Under the pieces are notes generated by a model that was not told the DNA's origin, made no database searches, and worked only from the letters and a program-made list of their open reading frames with translations. The translations under genes were made by a program, and so were the position numbers. A DNA stretch of 64,000 bases from Archegozetes longisetosus (lineage: Eukaryota > Arthropoda > Arachnida > Sarcoptiformes > Trhypochthoniidae): positions 10,881,843 through 10,945,842 of the forward strand of contig JAEMBT020000003.1 of NCBI GenBank assembly GCA_018873245.2, written 5' to 3'. Shown here in pieces: positions 23,481 through 36,219 of this stretch; the stretch's first letter is position 1; every line of letters starts with the position of its first letter.

Positions 23481-24920
23481 AATAACTCCAAACCAAGAAC
23501 TTTTAAAATCAATGGGTATGGTCTAATTTTGTTTAACAGAATGTATGCAAACAATCTAATTCTGGAACATTATTTGTATGCATTTATTGCATAATCCTAT
23601 TACTCAGTAAACAGTTTAAATGAATTATCACTTGTTTTTTAAATATACATTGTAAACTAGAACATTCAAGATTTAAACAAAATTTCTTTGTGTCAACTTA
23701 AGTTTATTTAATTTCTGGTAATTTTAATTGCATAATAAAAGAAGATTATTTTAAGTTTCGTGTTTATATTTGAGTACTTTATTTAGAAATTCCTTTGAAA
23801 TAAATATCTTTCTTTTTCTTTGTTTCCATTTCAAATAAAAATTCTTATGATAGTAGCATTAAGGTTGTTTAATCTATGTTTGTGTTATTAAGAATAAGTT
23901 TTATTTTAAATCGATGTTTAACTTTGAGAAAATCTCTTGAATTGTAATGAGTTTTTCAAACTGTTATCTTTGCCTGTGATTAAGTCATTTGATACTGATG
24001 CTCAACATATAGAGTGTCTTAAGATTATTTAATTCCCAATTTATGGAGAAAACGATAATGGATTTGAATATGTTTCATTTTTTGATTCTAAGTCAAGAAA
24101 TACACAAAGTTAGAGAAAGTTGCAGGTAGATTAAACTCGATCTTAATTTATTTAAGCTCCAGGTTTAGTTTAGTTTATTCTTTTTAAGTCATTCAGTTTA
24201 CCCAAAATCAATTGGAAGAGAATAATATAAATGTTTAATGAGCTTAATTACTTGTACAGATATCCTATTTGAAATACGGAATTAATTATAATAGCATCTT
24301 AAACGAGAAACTCAAATCTTTTATAGAAGATTTACCACCTCTTGTCTCCTCCTTTCTAAAACTGTATAAATATGATTCGAATTTCTTTGGGTAAGACTTA
24401 AAAAATTATGAAAACTTGTCTCAAACTTATTTTGAGATTCTTGCATTTAGAAAAATATGGTAACATCTTGAATACAATCTTTTGTAAATCACTTTTTTTT
24501 GCTCTTGCGATTCACTGCTTCGTTTGAAAAATGATATTATGCTTATATTCCAAATGATATGACTCGCTTCAATGAACAAGTAATATTGTCTCTGTTTTCT
24601 ATTCGGTATCTTTCCATTTTTTTCAGAAACTTTTTAATAATTTCAGAAAAATACTTGTAAATAAAAATAGGTAAATGTTCGAAATCCTCAGCCTGAAATC
24701 CGGTAACTTGAAACTATGTTGGAATGGCTGCGCTTTCGAGCTGCACTTATGTTTCGCTTAGAATCTTTAGTGGTATTGATGTGCAATCTTTAGAATGCTT
24801 GTATTTGAGAAATCAGTTTTTTAAAATAGAAATACGTATACGTATAAAGTTCAATAGAAATTTTATACTTTTTCAGATTTTCAGCCAATTTTTCAAAATA
24901 ATTATGCTTTAAGCAGAATA
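23481..24920. other. Intergenic, no gene recognised
   Basis: AT-rich and featureless by eye. The short ORF at 24724 has no domain. Confidence 0.45.
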
Positions 24921-25285
24921 GCTTCGAAGTTTCGAAAACCCAGTTGCCAAACTCTATACCTGAAAAAAGATTCCAATTTTCTAAACTTAAAACAAACTAA
25001 ATTTTATGTCGAAATATTTTCGGATATCAAATTAATTTAGTAAATAGGCCTAATTTTTCAAATAAATTTGCTTTAGCTATAATCAAGTTCCAGTGAAATC
25101 TCAATGGATTAGGAGATTAGCATATTTAGAGTCTTAAAGACAACAAAATCTTTAGAGTTTTTCATTCATTAATAGTTATTATCTCGTTACTATTCGTAAA
25201 GATTTGAGAGCAATATTTCTGTAAAAATAAAATGGGTTTTGTAATATTATTCGATCTTCAAATGTAATTTTCGGAACCTCGAAGC
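24921..25285 (+). repeat. Array-ended repeat, family F1 copy 2 (shortened)
   Basis: Starts TTCGAAGTTTCGAAAACCC and ends near TTTTCGGAACCTCGAAG. The interior follows copy 1 (GATTCCAATTTTCTAAAC, AAATAAAATGGGTTTT) but is about 190 bp shorter, with the middle missing. Confidence 0.65.
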
Positions 25286-26354
25286 TCCTTAATCTCACAA
25301 GATTTGCAATCAATTCTCTAAATCTAATTCATAAGCAGTAAAGACTATTGTTTAAACTTTATTTATTTATTGTTAAACAAAGCTCAAAACACCTTACTAT
25401 AGCTTCACAATTATTAAATTCATTTCTCAATAGGAAAGCCTTCAGTAGAAAATCATTTTCAGATAGCTTATTAATTCATTTGATGTGCAGAGAGTTTCTT
25501 AGCTTATTCTCAGTCACCTTCTGCTTAATCATTTGTTTTTAAATTGAATCGTCATATGAATGAGTACCATTAGTATATCAATAGAAAGATGCAGAACGAA
25601 AACGTGAAAGAGATACAATAAGGCTCAAAATGCTTTATCTTATTATGTAGTAGTTCAGTGTATATTGATTCTAAGCTAACGTATTTTAATCTAATGAAAT
25701 TGCTCGTCTTTTATTTCTTGTTCAGAACTTTACAATTATATTGAAGATAACTTAAGCTACTCAACGCCGCAAAATCATAGAAGTATAACTAATTTCGCAG
25801 TTGAAAATTTGCAGATTCTTATATTCATTGAGTACTGTAAATCAAATTTAAAACTTTAGAAAATCTCAAAGGGGTCCTTCGATTTTTTTATCCAGATTTG
25901 GGTTCTACAAGACTTGGTCACTCTAAGCTAGAGTGACCACACGTCTGATTTTGATCAAGATAGTCCATCAAGTATAAGGTACTCGTGACTAGAGTCCAGA
26001 TTGAACCCCAATCTGGACTTAACTTATCCAGTCTTTAATCAACTAATTTCTAGACCTAATTCTTACGTTTCTATTTTAAATTCTGAGAATCAAATAATTT
26101 TTTCGAGTTTATAACAGATTTAATGCAAATCTTGTCATCACAAGTATCTGAATCTTACATTACAAAATGTTTGCATCTGTCTTTCGAATGATTGAAAAAA
26201 ATATCATGACTCAAAGTTTAGCAAAACTTAAGTATTTTATTTCTGTTCAATAGTTCTGTGAAAGTATTAACTTACTAATGAATAGTTGCTTTTAACACAA
26301 TTCTCGCATTTATCATATAAAATTAAATTTGAAAAGCTGTTATTTACATTAATA
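25286..26354. other. Intergenic with abutting repeat ends
   Basis: 25845-26045 holds remnants of a repeat also seen inverted at 46850-46980 (shared GACTTGGTCA and TTACAGTACTCAATG). Two ends meet head to head as a palindrome at 25917-25939 (GGTCACTCTA / TAGAGTGACC). A small perfect hairpin GTCCAGATT / AATCTGGAC lies at 25994-26018. The ORF at 25348 has no domain. Confidence 0.45.
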
Positions 26355-27096
26355 CTCGTTTATAACGAACAGGTCAGTGCCGCAAAAGCGTTCGTTGTAA
26401 CCGAGATTTTTTATAAATGTTCTCATTGAGATATGCATTCAAAATCTTATTTTATTCATTAAAACACAAGAAATACAAAGTAATCAAGTTTGAACCTGAT
26501 TTAATTGATACTTTTTTGCAAAATAGTCAGTAATAAGCGATTGTTTGAGTGATTTCTTGTTTTACGAATTAGACTCTCAAACTTATCGAGCAGATATAAC
26601 AGTTATTATCGACATCTTCTAATGACCCTAAATATATTTTAATTCAAATACATAACTCAATGCTTCATAATATGAGGGATTTTCAAACTTTTATCCAGAC
26701 TTTTGTAGCTTCGACTTAACCTTCATCTATGTCCCTATCACTCGAATCATTAGTAGTTTTAGGGAGGGGTCTCATTATTTCAGTAAATTCGTTTTAAGTT
26801 AAGTCTTGTCGACAAACAATATTATCGTCAAATGAAACCAGCGATTAATGAAATATCCATTTGTTATGCATTAGCAGAGAAAATCATTGAAATTTTAATC
26901 ATATTTTTCAATGTCGTTACTGTATTTTAAACGCATACATTTTATGCTAACGGGTTTTGAGACTTCGTTTACTAAATGTAGGTTTTCGTTATAAGCGAGT
27001 TAGTTATAAACGATCGTTTTACAGAGGAATATATGCGATTTGTGCTCCGTTCCAACGATATGGCTCGTTATAAGCGGGAATTCGTTATAAACGAGT
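26355..27096. mobile_element. pogo-like MITE
   Basis: Inverted ends CTCGTTTATAACGAA, with further related words inside the right end (TTCGTTATAAGCGAG, GTTATAAACGATCG, CTCGTTATAAGCGGG). About 740 bp, TA-flanked, no ORF. The right TA (27097-27098) is also the left target site of the Tc1 element that follows. Confidence 0.55.
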
Positions 27097-27098
27097 TA

Positions 27099-28727
27099 CA
27101 TTGAGGGTAAAAGATATGTTGTCACACCATTTCTCAGGCTACACTCTTAGTTTTTCTGGTTCTAATAAGTTATTCTGAACAAAATAGTATTATATTATAT
27201 ATCATTTTAAAATTTAAACTTCGCACTTTAAAATGATATGAAAATCATTCATAATCATGCGCATTTTAAACTCAAATTTTAAACATAAACATGTGCATAG
27301 TGTTTTAAGCGCCAACAAAAATTAAGTTGTCATTAGTGTTATTGAGTTTAATTCATAATTAAAATTAATACAATTTAAAAGGTAAGTCAAAGTTTAAACG
27401 TAATATGCTAAATTAAATAGATATTTCTAAAAATTAGACATCATTCGGTAATATTATGCCTAAAACGAGGGAATTAACAGAAGCTGAACGTCTCAAGGTA
27501 CTTGAAGAGCATCAGAAAGGTAAATCAAACCGACTAATCGCTAAGGAACAAAATTTAAGTTATGAGGGGGTGAGGAAAATCATCATTAAGGCCAAAGAAT
27601 ACGGAACAATTAAAAACTTCCCCCGAAGTGGACGTAAAATGGTCATATCACCACGAGATGCAAATCGGATTAAGCGGGAAGTCCTAAAAAATCGGCAAAT
27701 ATCGGTGAAAGAAATTCGGGAGAATTTAAATTTAAATTGCAGTTTATCAACTGTTAAAAATACTTTGCATAAACAAGGATATAACGGAAGAACAATGAAA
27801 AATAAACCTGAATTAACTCCAAGACATGCAAAGGGTCGCCTTAACTTTGCCCGAAAGTACCATAAGATGCCATTGGAGTTTTGGAAGAAGATAATATGGA
27901 GTGATGAATCAAAATTTGAAAAGGCTCGATCAAAGAGAAGACAAACATCATGGAGATTAAAGAAAGAAAAGTTTAATAAAGAGAATATAAAAGGCACTCG
28001 AAGACACTACGATTATATCATGATATGGGGTTGTTTCTCTTGGCACGGAGTTGGACATCTAACACCAATTCATGGTAAAATGGATCGATTCGGATACATA
28101 GACATCCTGAATAATCATTTATATCAGTCGGCTGAAGAAATGGGTATCCGGGACAACTTTATTTTCCAACACGACAATGATTCCAAACATACGTCCAAAG
28201 ATGTTCGTCAGGAATTGACCGATAACCACACTGAAGTGCTGGAATGGCCATCCCAAAGTCCCGATCTCAACCCTATTGAGCATCTTTGGGATGAATTGGA
28301 CCGAATGATACCTCAGGACCGACGCCATAACCTTTCGGATTTCAAAGATGCAATTTTTGAATATTGGCCAAAAATTGACCAGAATCGACTAAAGAATTTG
28401 GTGGAAAGTATGCCGAAACGTCTTTTAGAAGTGATTAAAGCTAAAGGATGGTATACACATTATTAATTCTGTGATTATTAACTAGTATTACATTTTTATC
28501 TCAGTAAACTCAAAGAGACAACTTAATTATTGAATGTGATACATTATTAAAAACAATTATATTATGTTAAAGTTTAACTATAGTGCAAAAATCCAATTGT
28601 GATACATTTTGAAGTACTAAATTCTAATTAAAATTAAATCTCATATTAAATTTTATTACTAATAAATATTCTTAAAGAATAAAAAACTAATTTTCAGCAT
28701 GTGACAACTTATCTTTTGCCCTCAGTG
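27099..28727 (+). mobile_element. Complete Tc1-like transposon
   Basis: 1629 bp flanked by TA (27097-27098, 28728-28729). Outer inverted repeats match at 25 of 28 positions (CATTGAGGGTAAAAGATATG at left). A second motif AATTAAGTTGTC lies near 27321 and, inverted, near 28516, about 200 bp inside each end. That gives the two-site-per-end IR/DR layout known from Sleeping Beauty. One intact transposase ORF lies between. This is the only element here that looks potentially autonomous. Confidence 0.9.
27456..28466 (+). CDS. Tc1-like transposase (DD34E), intact
   Basis: 336 residues from an ATG, uninterrupted and of full family length. The N-terminus has paired helix-turn-helix DNA-binding units (ELTEAERLKVLEEHQKGKS..., about 5-50; SVKEIRENLNLNCSLSTVKN, about 83-102). 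Next comes LNFARKYHKMPLEFWKKIIW leading into the DDE core: SDESKF (first Asp), MIWGCFSWHGVG, FQHDNDSKHTS (second Asp) and WPSQSPDLNPIEHLWDEL (Glu), with exactly 34 residues between second Asp and Glu. It ends MPKRLLEVIKAKG. Functionally it cuts and pastes its own element at TA sites. Activity is not known. Confidence 0.95.
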   Translation: MPKTRELTEAERLKVLEEHQKGKSNRLIAKEQNLSYEGVRKIIIKAKEYGTIKNFPRSGRKMVISPRDANRIKREVLKNRQISVKEIRENLNLNCSLSTVKNTLHKQGYNGRTMKNKPELTPRHAKGRLNFARKYHKMPLEFWKKIIWSDESKFEKARSKRRQTSWRLKKEKFNKENIKGTRRHYDYIMIWGCFSWHGVGHLTPIHGKMDRFGYIDILNNHLYQSAEEMGIRDNFIFQHDNDSKHTSKDVRQELTDNHTEVLEWPSQSPDLNPIEHLWDELDRMIPQDRRHNLSDFKDAIFEYWPKIDQNRLKNLVESMPKRLLEVIKAKGWYTHY

Positions 28728-28903
28728 TAAACTATATATTAAAATTTCTGATAACTTAAAGAACTTTAGGTCCCTTTCGGTGAGTTTCAATATGAAGATG
28801 TTTTTTGATACAAAGCTTCAATTCAAGTGAAATAATTATTGATCTAAAATTTTTCCAGTGTAATAATTGTTGATATAAACTCTTACTTCAAAGTCAATAT
28901 TGA

Positions 28904-29600
28904 ATGATTAAATTTTATAAAGAACTTTTAAAGCTTGTTCTAAATGTTAAATTTAAGTATCAAAGAAAATATTGCATTTTCTTAAATGAATGGCTTAATA
29001 ATAATCTGTGTAAAGAATTAATTTGTAAGTCAGAAGATGGATTGACAGCAGAATGTAAATATTGTGCTATAAGTTTCACAGTAAAGTATAAAGAGTTTCT
29101 AGCTTTGAAAAACACAAAGAAGGTGCATCGTATCGGAAAATTCAAAATCTAAATTCTTTTGTAAATCAAAGATTTTGCAGTTAAAGTGAAAACTACTGAA
29201 GAGCTTAAAATAATAAATGAAATCGCATATGTTCATCATAATGTTATGTATCATGTTAGTTGCAGATCAGGAGAATATGGTACACAGTTATCAAACAAAA
29301 TATTTCCGGATTCAAAAATTTTTCAGAAAGAGCAATGTTGTAGAACTAAATCAATAGCAATCGCGGAGAATATTTCTAGATCCTTTTCTATTGAAAAACA
29401 TTTAAATATATAATTTTCTATCTATAAAAACTCATTAAATAAAGCAAATATTAAAAATTTTTCTATTGCATTGCAATATTTCAACATTAATCAAGGTTTG
29501 ATTAATTTTGCTTTAGCTGATTTGAGGATTCAAACGAGAGTTCTTTCAACATTTATAGCAATTTAAGAAAGCTTTAGTTACAAATGATTTAAAGACAGAA
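28904..29600 (+). pseudogene. hAT-type transposase remnant with BED-like finger
   Basis: Successive frames read EWLNNNLCKELICKSEDGL then AECKYCAISFTVKYKEF (BED-like zinc finger start), NKIFPDSKIF and CCRTKSIAIAENI, then FSIALQYFNINQGLINFALA and ADLRIQTR. The order matches the N-terminal half of hAT transposases of the KIFPDSKIA..F.C.RTKT type. Several frame changes and stops, and no catalytic or dimerisation part seen. Dead copy. Confidence 0.65.
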
Positions 29601-30784
29601 AATCTACTAGTTTGTGAAGCAGATATTTCTTCAATAGTTGATGGTACGCTTAATTCTGTTTACACTATTCTAAATAGCGAAAGAAATTTTCTTATAAAGG
29701 TCACTGTAATTTCGTATATTGCTTAATTCTGCCAAATGTGGTTTATGTAGATGTCTTGTTATGAGTTCACTAAGAGCAACTATTCTAAATTTTTAAGACA
29801 TGTGCCCACTAGGTGCATGTCTTTATATCCAACAATTGATAGACTAATTACTAGCTCAATTTACAAATTCATATTTTTAAGCCTAAATAGTAATGAAGTA
29901 CTCTTAATTTAACTCACTTCTTTTGGAAATATAGTAAAAATGAAAATCTTAATAAGAATTGTAATAAAATAACTATTGTACTTGTTCTTCAGTATTTGAA
30001 ACTATTTCACCAAACCATCCTCAAATTAGAAGTGAAATCTACAAAATCAACGCATTTGTGTGAAATTACGTCAGAATTAAAATTAAAACTAGAAAATTGA
30101 ATTAAATATAAAGTGAGAGTGTTTTAAATAGTTCTTTAGAGAAATTATCAATTAATGAGGAAAGTTTCTAAAGTTGCATACTCAAGGGCGATTTTCATTT
30201 ATACTTATATAAACAGTTCTCTAATTTACTTGTACACTGTTATTCAGCAAACCTAATAATTATATCGAATTAAGACAATTTTATTCTCAGTCAGTTTGAA
30301 TTTCTATAAAAATAATCACAAGTACTCTTTTATTAAATCAAATGACAACTGCATAAAAGAGTTCTCTTTATTATTTGAGGGTGTACTCTGAAAAAATCAT
30401 ATTAACTTGGCAAAATTTTTTCGATCGATAAGACATTCTTATATCTCACCTTTCAAGTAGAGACAGAAAAAAAATTTAAAAACTAAACTAGCTGTGAAAA
30501 AATTGAAAAATAAAACAAATCTCCAGAAGTTTCGGTATTCATCGTGAATTTTCAGGCTATTCTTTGAAAGAAAGTTATTTCAATAATTATTACTTTAAAA
30601 CGTTTATTTAAATTCAATAAGTGAGTATTCACGGTGTAAATATAAATGGACTTAATAAAAGTTTTTGATCATAACTTCTATAATAAGAATAATTAACCCT
30701 TGAAACTTTGTGACATTTCTAGGGAGTATCGCAACATTTTTTTTGTGTTATTCGATTTTTGTTATCTCTTCTCTAAAAATGTGA
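29601..30784. other. Intergenic, no gene recognised
   Basis: Some of the start may be decayed hAT sequence. A short hairpin AGACATG...CATGTCT lies near 29800. Nothing else supported. Confidence 0.35.
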
Positions 30785-30985
30785 CGACCTACACAAACGA
30801 AATGCGAATATTCATCGTTAAACAATATTTAAATAAAATGAGCCCTATTCTTATGCAAAGCAAATATAAGAAACTATTCAATAGTCGTGACGCTCCCAGC
30901 AATCATATGATATCGTATTTAATTTAAAAGTTTGAAGAAAAGGAAATTGTTTTAGATGATTTAAGTGGAAATATCGGCCGAAAGT
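30785..30985 (+). pseudogene. Transposase N-terminal helix-turn-helix fragment
   Basis: Reads TYTNEMRIFIVKQYLNK, KLFNSRDAPSNHMISYLI, a stop, then KFEEKEIVLDDLSGNIGRK. This is the YTNEQR.FIV..Y......N.RNAPS..TI...V.KFEETGSV pattern of an N-terminal domain found in a mariner-related group. Broken by a stop and followed by nothing recognisable. Confidence 0.6.
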
Positions 30986-31199
30986 AAATGTGATAACACT
31001 TAAATGATATTAATAATTTTCAATTTCGATTGCGTCACATTCATAATGAAAATGGATTCATAATGGATGGCATATCGAACACATTCTATCACAACCTCCA
31101 TTAGTCCTTTTCTATATATCAGTAATCTAATGTAAAAAATATTAAATAGTTTTTGAGAAATAAACTTATACTTAAATGAAGTTCTTTAATTTGATAGCA

Positions 31200-31680
31200 T
31201 GTCAATTTAGCGCGCAAAAATTCAGTGCTGCAATAACTCAGTGCATTTGAAAATTTCAGGAAAATTGATAACTTTAAAGAAAAACAGAAACTCTAAGTTA
31301 ATAAGTGTTCACGGGACACAAATTTCAACCTATAAAAGTGTTTACTCTCAACCAATAATTACAAGCAAACATATTTATAGGTGACAGAATCTTTATTTTT
31401 AATTAAGTTGATTTGAATTAAGAAAAATGAATTTAGAAATAATTATATTTAATGAGAATATGATTATAAAATAACGAAATATTAATAGTAAAATCCAAAT
31501 ATGTTTGTTCAGTAATCAAAACATGTATGTGTTATATTTTGTACATTTTTTGGCAAAATTTTATTTCCTGTGAACACCTAATAGTCTAGAGGTCTCTGTT
31601 TTTCTTTAAAATGAATTTATAACAAACGTGCACTGAACTGTCGTAGCGCCGAATTGTCGCAGCACTGAATTGACGTGGGA
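31200..31680. repeat. Array-ended element F2 (16-bp units)
   Basis: Each end carries three tandem 16-bp units in inverted orientation. Right units: CTGAACTGTCGTAGCG, CCGAATTGTCGCAGCA, CTGAATTGACGTGGGA. Left units include TCAGTGCTGCAATAAC. Inside the arrays the inverted similarity continues (AAAGAAAAACAGAAACTCT left, mirrored right; GTGTTCACGGG left, mirrored as CCTGTGAACAC). No coding. Confidence 0.75.
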
Positions 31681-33534
31681 CCTTTAATTTACACCCTGAA
31701 ACTTTATCTAAAAGATGTATAGTAGAGAAAATGAAATACAATATATAAAGTCAAAACTGAAAAATAATGTAATCGCAATTTTAATGAAATATTTCTAAGT
31801 TTATATTAGGTTTGTAAGGCGAAAAGTACAATTATCGTGAAGTACAGTTAAGGATTTTGAAATTTCCTAAGGAACAAGAAGCTAACTTTTTGGGGCTAAA
31901 GTTTTTAAGTAAAATACTTACAGTTTCAAAGTTACAGTTTCATTACACTTCATGAATGATTAATAAAACACACGAAGTTTGAAAAGATTTATTTTTAATT
32001 CTCATGAGTTCAGTACTAAAAAAGTTAACACTAAAGAAAATATTTTACTACTTTATAGTTACAACCGAAAGCTCGACCAACTTCGCTATAACTATTTAAC
32101 TGATTATACAAATCTATCGCCAAAACTTTTTGATCTATTATAAACCGAGATGCCATTTTGTTTATGAATCAATTGATTTAATTTATTTTAAAGCATAATT
32201 TCCATAAAGTCTGATATTAAAATGATCAAAAGTTATCTTTATTAGTAATGCGATGTTTGTTAATAATCATAGGTTACACCTAAAGCTTACATAGATTTTG
32301 ATTTTCAAATATTAATAATCAGTCAACAAACTTATTTCACTAAATTGAGGCTTGAAGTGGTTTTTACTGATGATCAGTAAAACCCTTAGGAAATTTCAAA
32401 TTCTTTAACTGTATATACATCTTCCCTTTATCTATCACCGACCGATACATGGAGAACGAATTTTTAAGGGTTTGCTCATTCATTTAATTACTTATTGTAA
32501 AGTATTAAGACTAAAACATAAATTATACTACTTTCACATAGTTAATGCTTTAATGCTCACCAAAAATAAATCATTTCATAGACTTTTCGAGTCGGAGTCA
32601 GTTCAAAATGTTTATGCAACAATAACTCTATAAACATGCTATTAAAACTTACTGTTGTAAGCGATAAATTATTAGAAAATCTATAACTAGAAGTTATGCC
32701 AGTAACTTCTGAAGCCGATAGGTTATTGTTATCTTATGTGTTTCTCTTCTGTATGACTTGGTTACTTTATGTGGCTCAATAAATATATCTCTTATCATTA
32801 ATAAATGATTTGTCAACTTTTATTCATAAACTTTGAGATAGTAGCTGAACTATGGCTCTTTTTCTTTCTCTGATTTATCATCTGCACGCATCAGAGATCA
32901 AAGGAGATGTGTTTGAAGATAATTGTACTTCTTTGCTTACCTGAAAAAAACGAAAGGGCTTATAAAAGATAAAGTTTAATCTAAAACTAATACTCAATAC
33001 TGAATGTTAGTAATTAGCCACTTTGCTTTCAGCCATAACGAACTTCTATGTAAAATCGACTCCAAATAGTTTTCCTTTAATTCCTAATGCATACAGATCA
33101 ATAATTAGGGACTTCAGTTCAAACGTTAAATTGAATTTTGTGAATAAAAATCAACACTTCACTCACGACTGATAACAAAAACTAATATTTATTGTCTGAA
33201 ATATTGTGATTCCTTTGACATAAAAAGTGCATAAATCATTTGATTAAAAGTGATCGTTGTGTCGTTCATTACATTAAAATGAAATGATTCATGTTTTTAG
33301 TTTAATACATATCCATAAGTAACTGAATGAGTTCGCAAACCCTTCAAATTTTGCCCTCTACGCATCAGTTTGGGATTCATAAAAGGAAAACTATTTGGCC
33401 TTAGCTGTAAGTCAAATGTTTAAAACAGAATCAGAGTTCGCACTTTTTTTTATCAATTAAAAGCTTTTAAAACGCTAAAATAAATTTTAAACATTCATTG
33501 GGTCTTTTAAGATGTTTGAATGATTATATGCAGC
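31681..33534. other. Intergenic, no gene recognised
   Basis: AT-rich, no domain-bearing ORF, repeat or RNA gene seen. Confidence 0.45.
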
Positions 33535-34062
33535 TTGCGCGAAAGCCACTTAAGGGAAAAGTCATCTGAGCGATAGTCTTTTGCGCGAAAGCTTTTTAAG
33601 CGAAATTTATTACTTATAACTTTGCTAAATCATTTTTATAAAGAGGCTATGAAGTATCTTTTAAATCAATCTTAATTTCAAGGCATTCTTTGGTACAATA
33701 TATAGAGATCAAAAATAACTTAAATAAGAAACATTTATCATTTAATAATATTCATAACGTAATACAAAACAATTAAGTGGGAAGAAATAGAATGTAATTT
33801 GTAATTCAACTAAATATTACATGTGAAGTAGCATCTAAAAATTCAAGAATAGTAGATCTGCTATTTGAATAAGGACTAGTCTCTCAATTTTCTAATTAAT
33901 TATAGCTCTAAATAAGAAAATATAAACAGGTATTAGAATCATTGTAAATAAAATGTTTTTCGCTGAAATGGCTTTCGCTTAAATAAAATTTCGCTTAAGT
34001 AGCTTTCGCTCAACTGCTTTCGCGCAAGTGGGTTTCGCCTAAATGGGTTTCGCTCAAGTGGT
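33535..34062. repeat. Array-ended element F3 (15-16-bp units)
   Basis: The right end (33958-34062) has six to seven tandem units of the form GCTTTCGCTTAAATAA / GTTTCGCTCAAGTGG. The left end (33535-33608) has inverted units such as GCGCGAAAGCCACTTAAG and GCGCGAAAGCTTTTTAAG. AT-rich body, no coding. Confidence 0.72.
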
Positions 34063-35763
34063 AAGACACCGTTTGAACACCTGAAAAATAAAAAGTGAAA
34101 TGAAAGCTAAAATGCTTCTAAAAAATTGAAAATAAAGTCGCTATATTGAAAGCAAGCAACATTTTACACATAAATCTGAAAAATATATTCTCGCGGGGGT
34201 TCAAACTAATCATATTGATTGTAATTGTGATATAATATGTAAAACAATGTTGAGTGACGATCGGTTATTAAAGTATTATTAATAATGCTTTAGTTTTTAA
34301 CTTTCGTGTTTAAATTATTTCTAATAAATTAAATGAACAATAAATAAGCTTTCTTCTTATTAATCCGTCCAATAAAAAGCTCTTATTTATTGAACTGTTG
34401 TAATGATATGAATGAAAACTAGAAATTAAATACAATTATAAGACCTCTTGATTTTTCAAATAAGCAAAGGAGTACTTTTCATTTCCCAAGCCTGAAATCC
34501 TTTTATCCAATTGTATTCTTCATTTTAAATCAAGATATTAAATATATTTGTTTTAAGCTCGTCACATTCCTATTAATTAAATGAAAACCTGAAATATTAT
34601 ATAGTAAAAAATGTTGCAAAATGAGTGATAAACAATAAAATTTGCTTTCAAAAATACTTACAGAAAATTCATTTTAGAATAGTATATTTAATCCTAATTA
34701 TAGTTGAAATGAAATATATAGTGGATTTAATTTAATTTATTTGTTAAATAATTCCTTTCAAGATCCCAATTCAATGACTGGTAGGCTGACCAGAACGTCC
34801 GGTTTTGGACTGGATTGTCCAGTTTTCAAACTCTTAAAATCAGTCGAATCCAGTCAAAAATGTAATTAAAATATAATCATGATTATTCTAAATAAAACAG
34901 TTGAAAAAAATAAGTGTCCAGATTTTATTCATTTTCTATCAGTATTTTTTGATGAAATTCTAGTTTTAGTTGAAAAAATCTGTTCAGTCTAATGATTGGT
35001 CTGAAAGTGATCATTTTGCGAAATTATATCACAGAAATGCTTTTTATATGTCAAACGTCTATCATTATCAGTGCACAGCATGGTAATTTTTCTGAATTTA
35101 TCCATTTATTTTCAGCAGATTTTTTTATGCTGAGTCTTTATTTATTTTCTACTATTAAATCATGTTCTGCGATAAAATACTATAAAAACTTTTATTGAGT
35201 TATGTAACACAAAAAACGAATATAGAATTCTGGGATTTAATAAAATGATAAATCTATCGTGTCTAGACTGACAGTATCCACATGTTTTAAAGTCTAGTAA
35301 TATAGGATAATTCAGTATAGTAAGATTCACCATAAAATGTTTACGATATATAGCTGACATCAAAAGTAACTGATTGAGCCTGAATTTGGCCGCTTCAGCA
35401 TCAAGATAAAGGGATAATATGCTGTATTTGACTAGAATATCTTTTGCATCTTAGTTATTGAATATTTTATTATTTTTAAGGAGTGATCATTTGATGTTCA
35501 CGTTCAATTTATAAGCTGAATATTTTGTAATTTTTACGGGAACAGCTTTAAGTTATGTTTCTAAGTAATGTAAGAAAATTTGAGTGACTCGAATTTCGTA
35601 TATTACGATAGCATTGAAACATTAATCCTTTGTAATGTAAGAGCTTTCCTGCCTCAATCGCCAGTTCTCAAATAAAATATTTCGAGTATTCAACATAAAA
35701 TATACAAAAGCATTCTATAAAGAAATATTTATGATTTTTATATGCGATATTTTTATGCATATA
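34063..35763. other. Intergenic with a GACC-type repeat end
   Basis: At 34785-34840 AGGCTGACCAGAACGTCCGG resembles a widespread MITE terminus (GGGTGACCAGACGTCC type); no firm inverted partner. Small ORFs at 34992 and 35160 are unsupported. Confidence 0.35.
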
Positions 35764-35923
35764 TAGTAAACCTCTGTAAGTTGAACATCCTCTAGAAGTT
35801 GAACAGGATTCTAAACATTTCTCATAGACCATAATGTTAAAAAATCTCTATAACTTGAACACATCTATAAGTTTGATAGAATTTACCAGTCCTATATGTG
35901 TTCAACTTATAGAGGTTTCACTG
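35764..35923. mobile_element. pogo-like MITE
   Basis: About 160 bp. The right end, inverted, reads CAGTGAAACCTCTATAAGTT; the left end has GTAAACCTCTGTAAGTTGAA with the first bases worn. TA on both sides. Internal TAACTTGAACACATCTATAA repeats the theme. No coding. Confidence 0.7.
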
Positions 35924-36219
35924 TATTAATGGGTGAATCCGGGCTAATGGGTCTAAGGGGTTCTCGCCATTGATAATTAAGGTTAAGATTTAACAATTTT
36001 GAATAAGTCAATATTATACAGGTTTTACGGTACAGTCGATTACTTAACACTAATTCTTTACACATAAGTATATATCTCTATTTTTTTTCAGACATTTGTT
36101 TCAGACATAGTATATCAAGGTATCACATAGTGTATTAAACTTAATTCGTTAAAGTACTGGTTATTCATACTATAAAATCACCTGAGAGTATCGACTAGGA
36201 AAAGAATCTGAATCACAAT

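Noticed and set aside
27560..27997. 145-codon minus ORF
   Set aside because: Antisense shadow of the intact Tc1 transposase.
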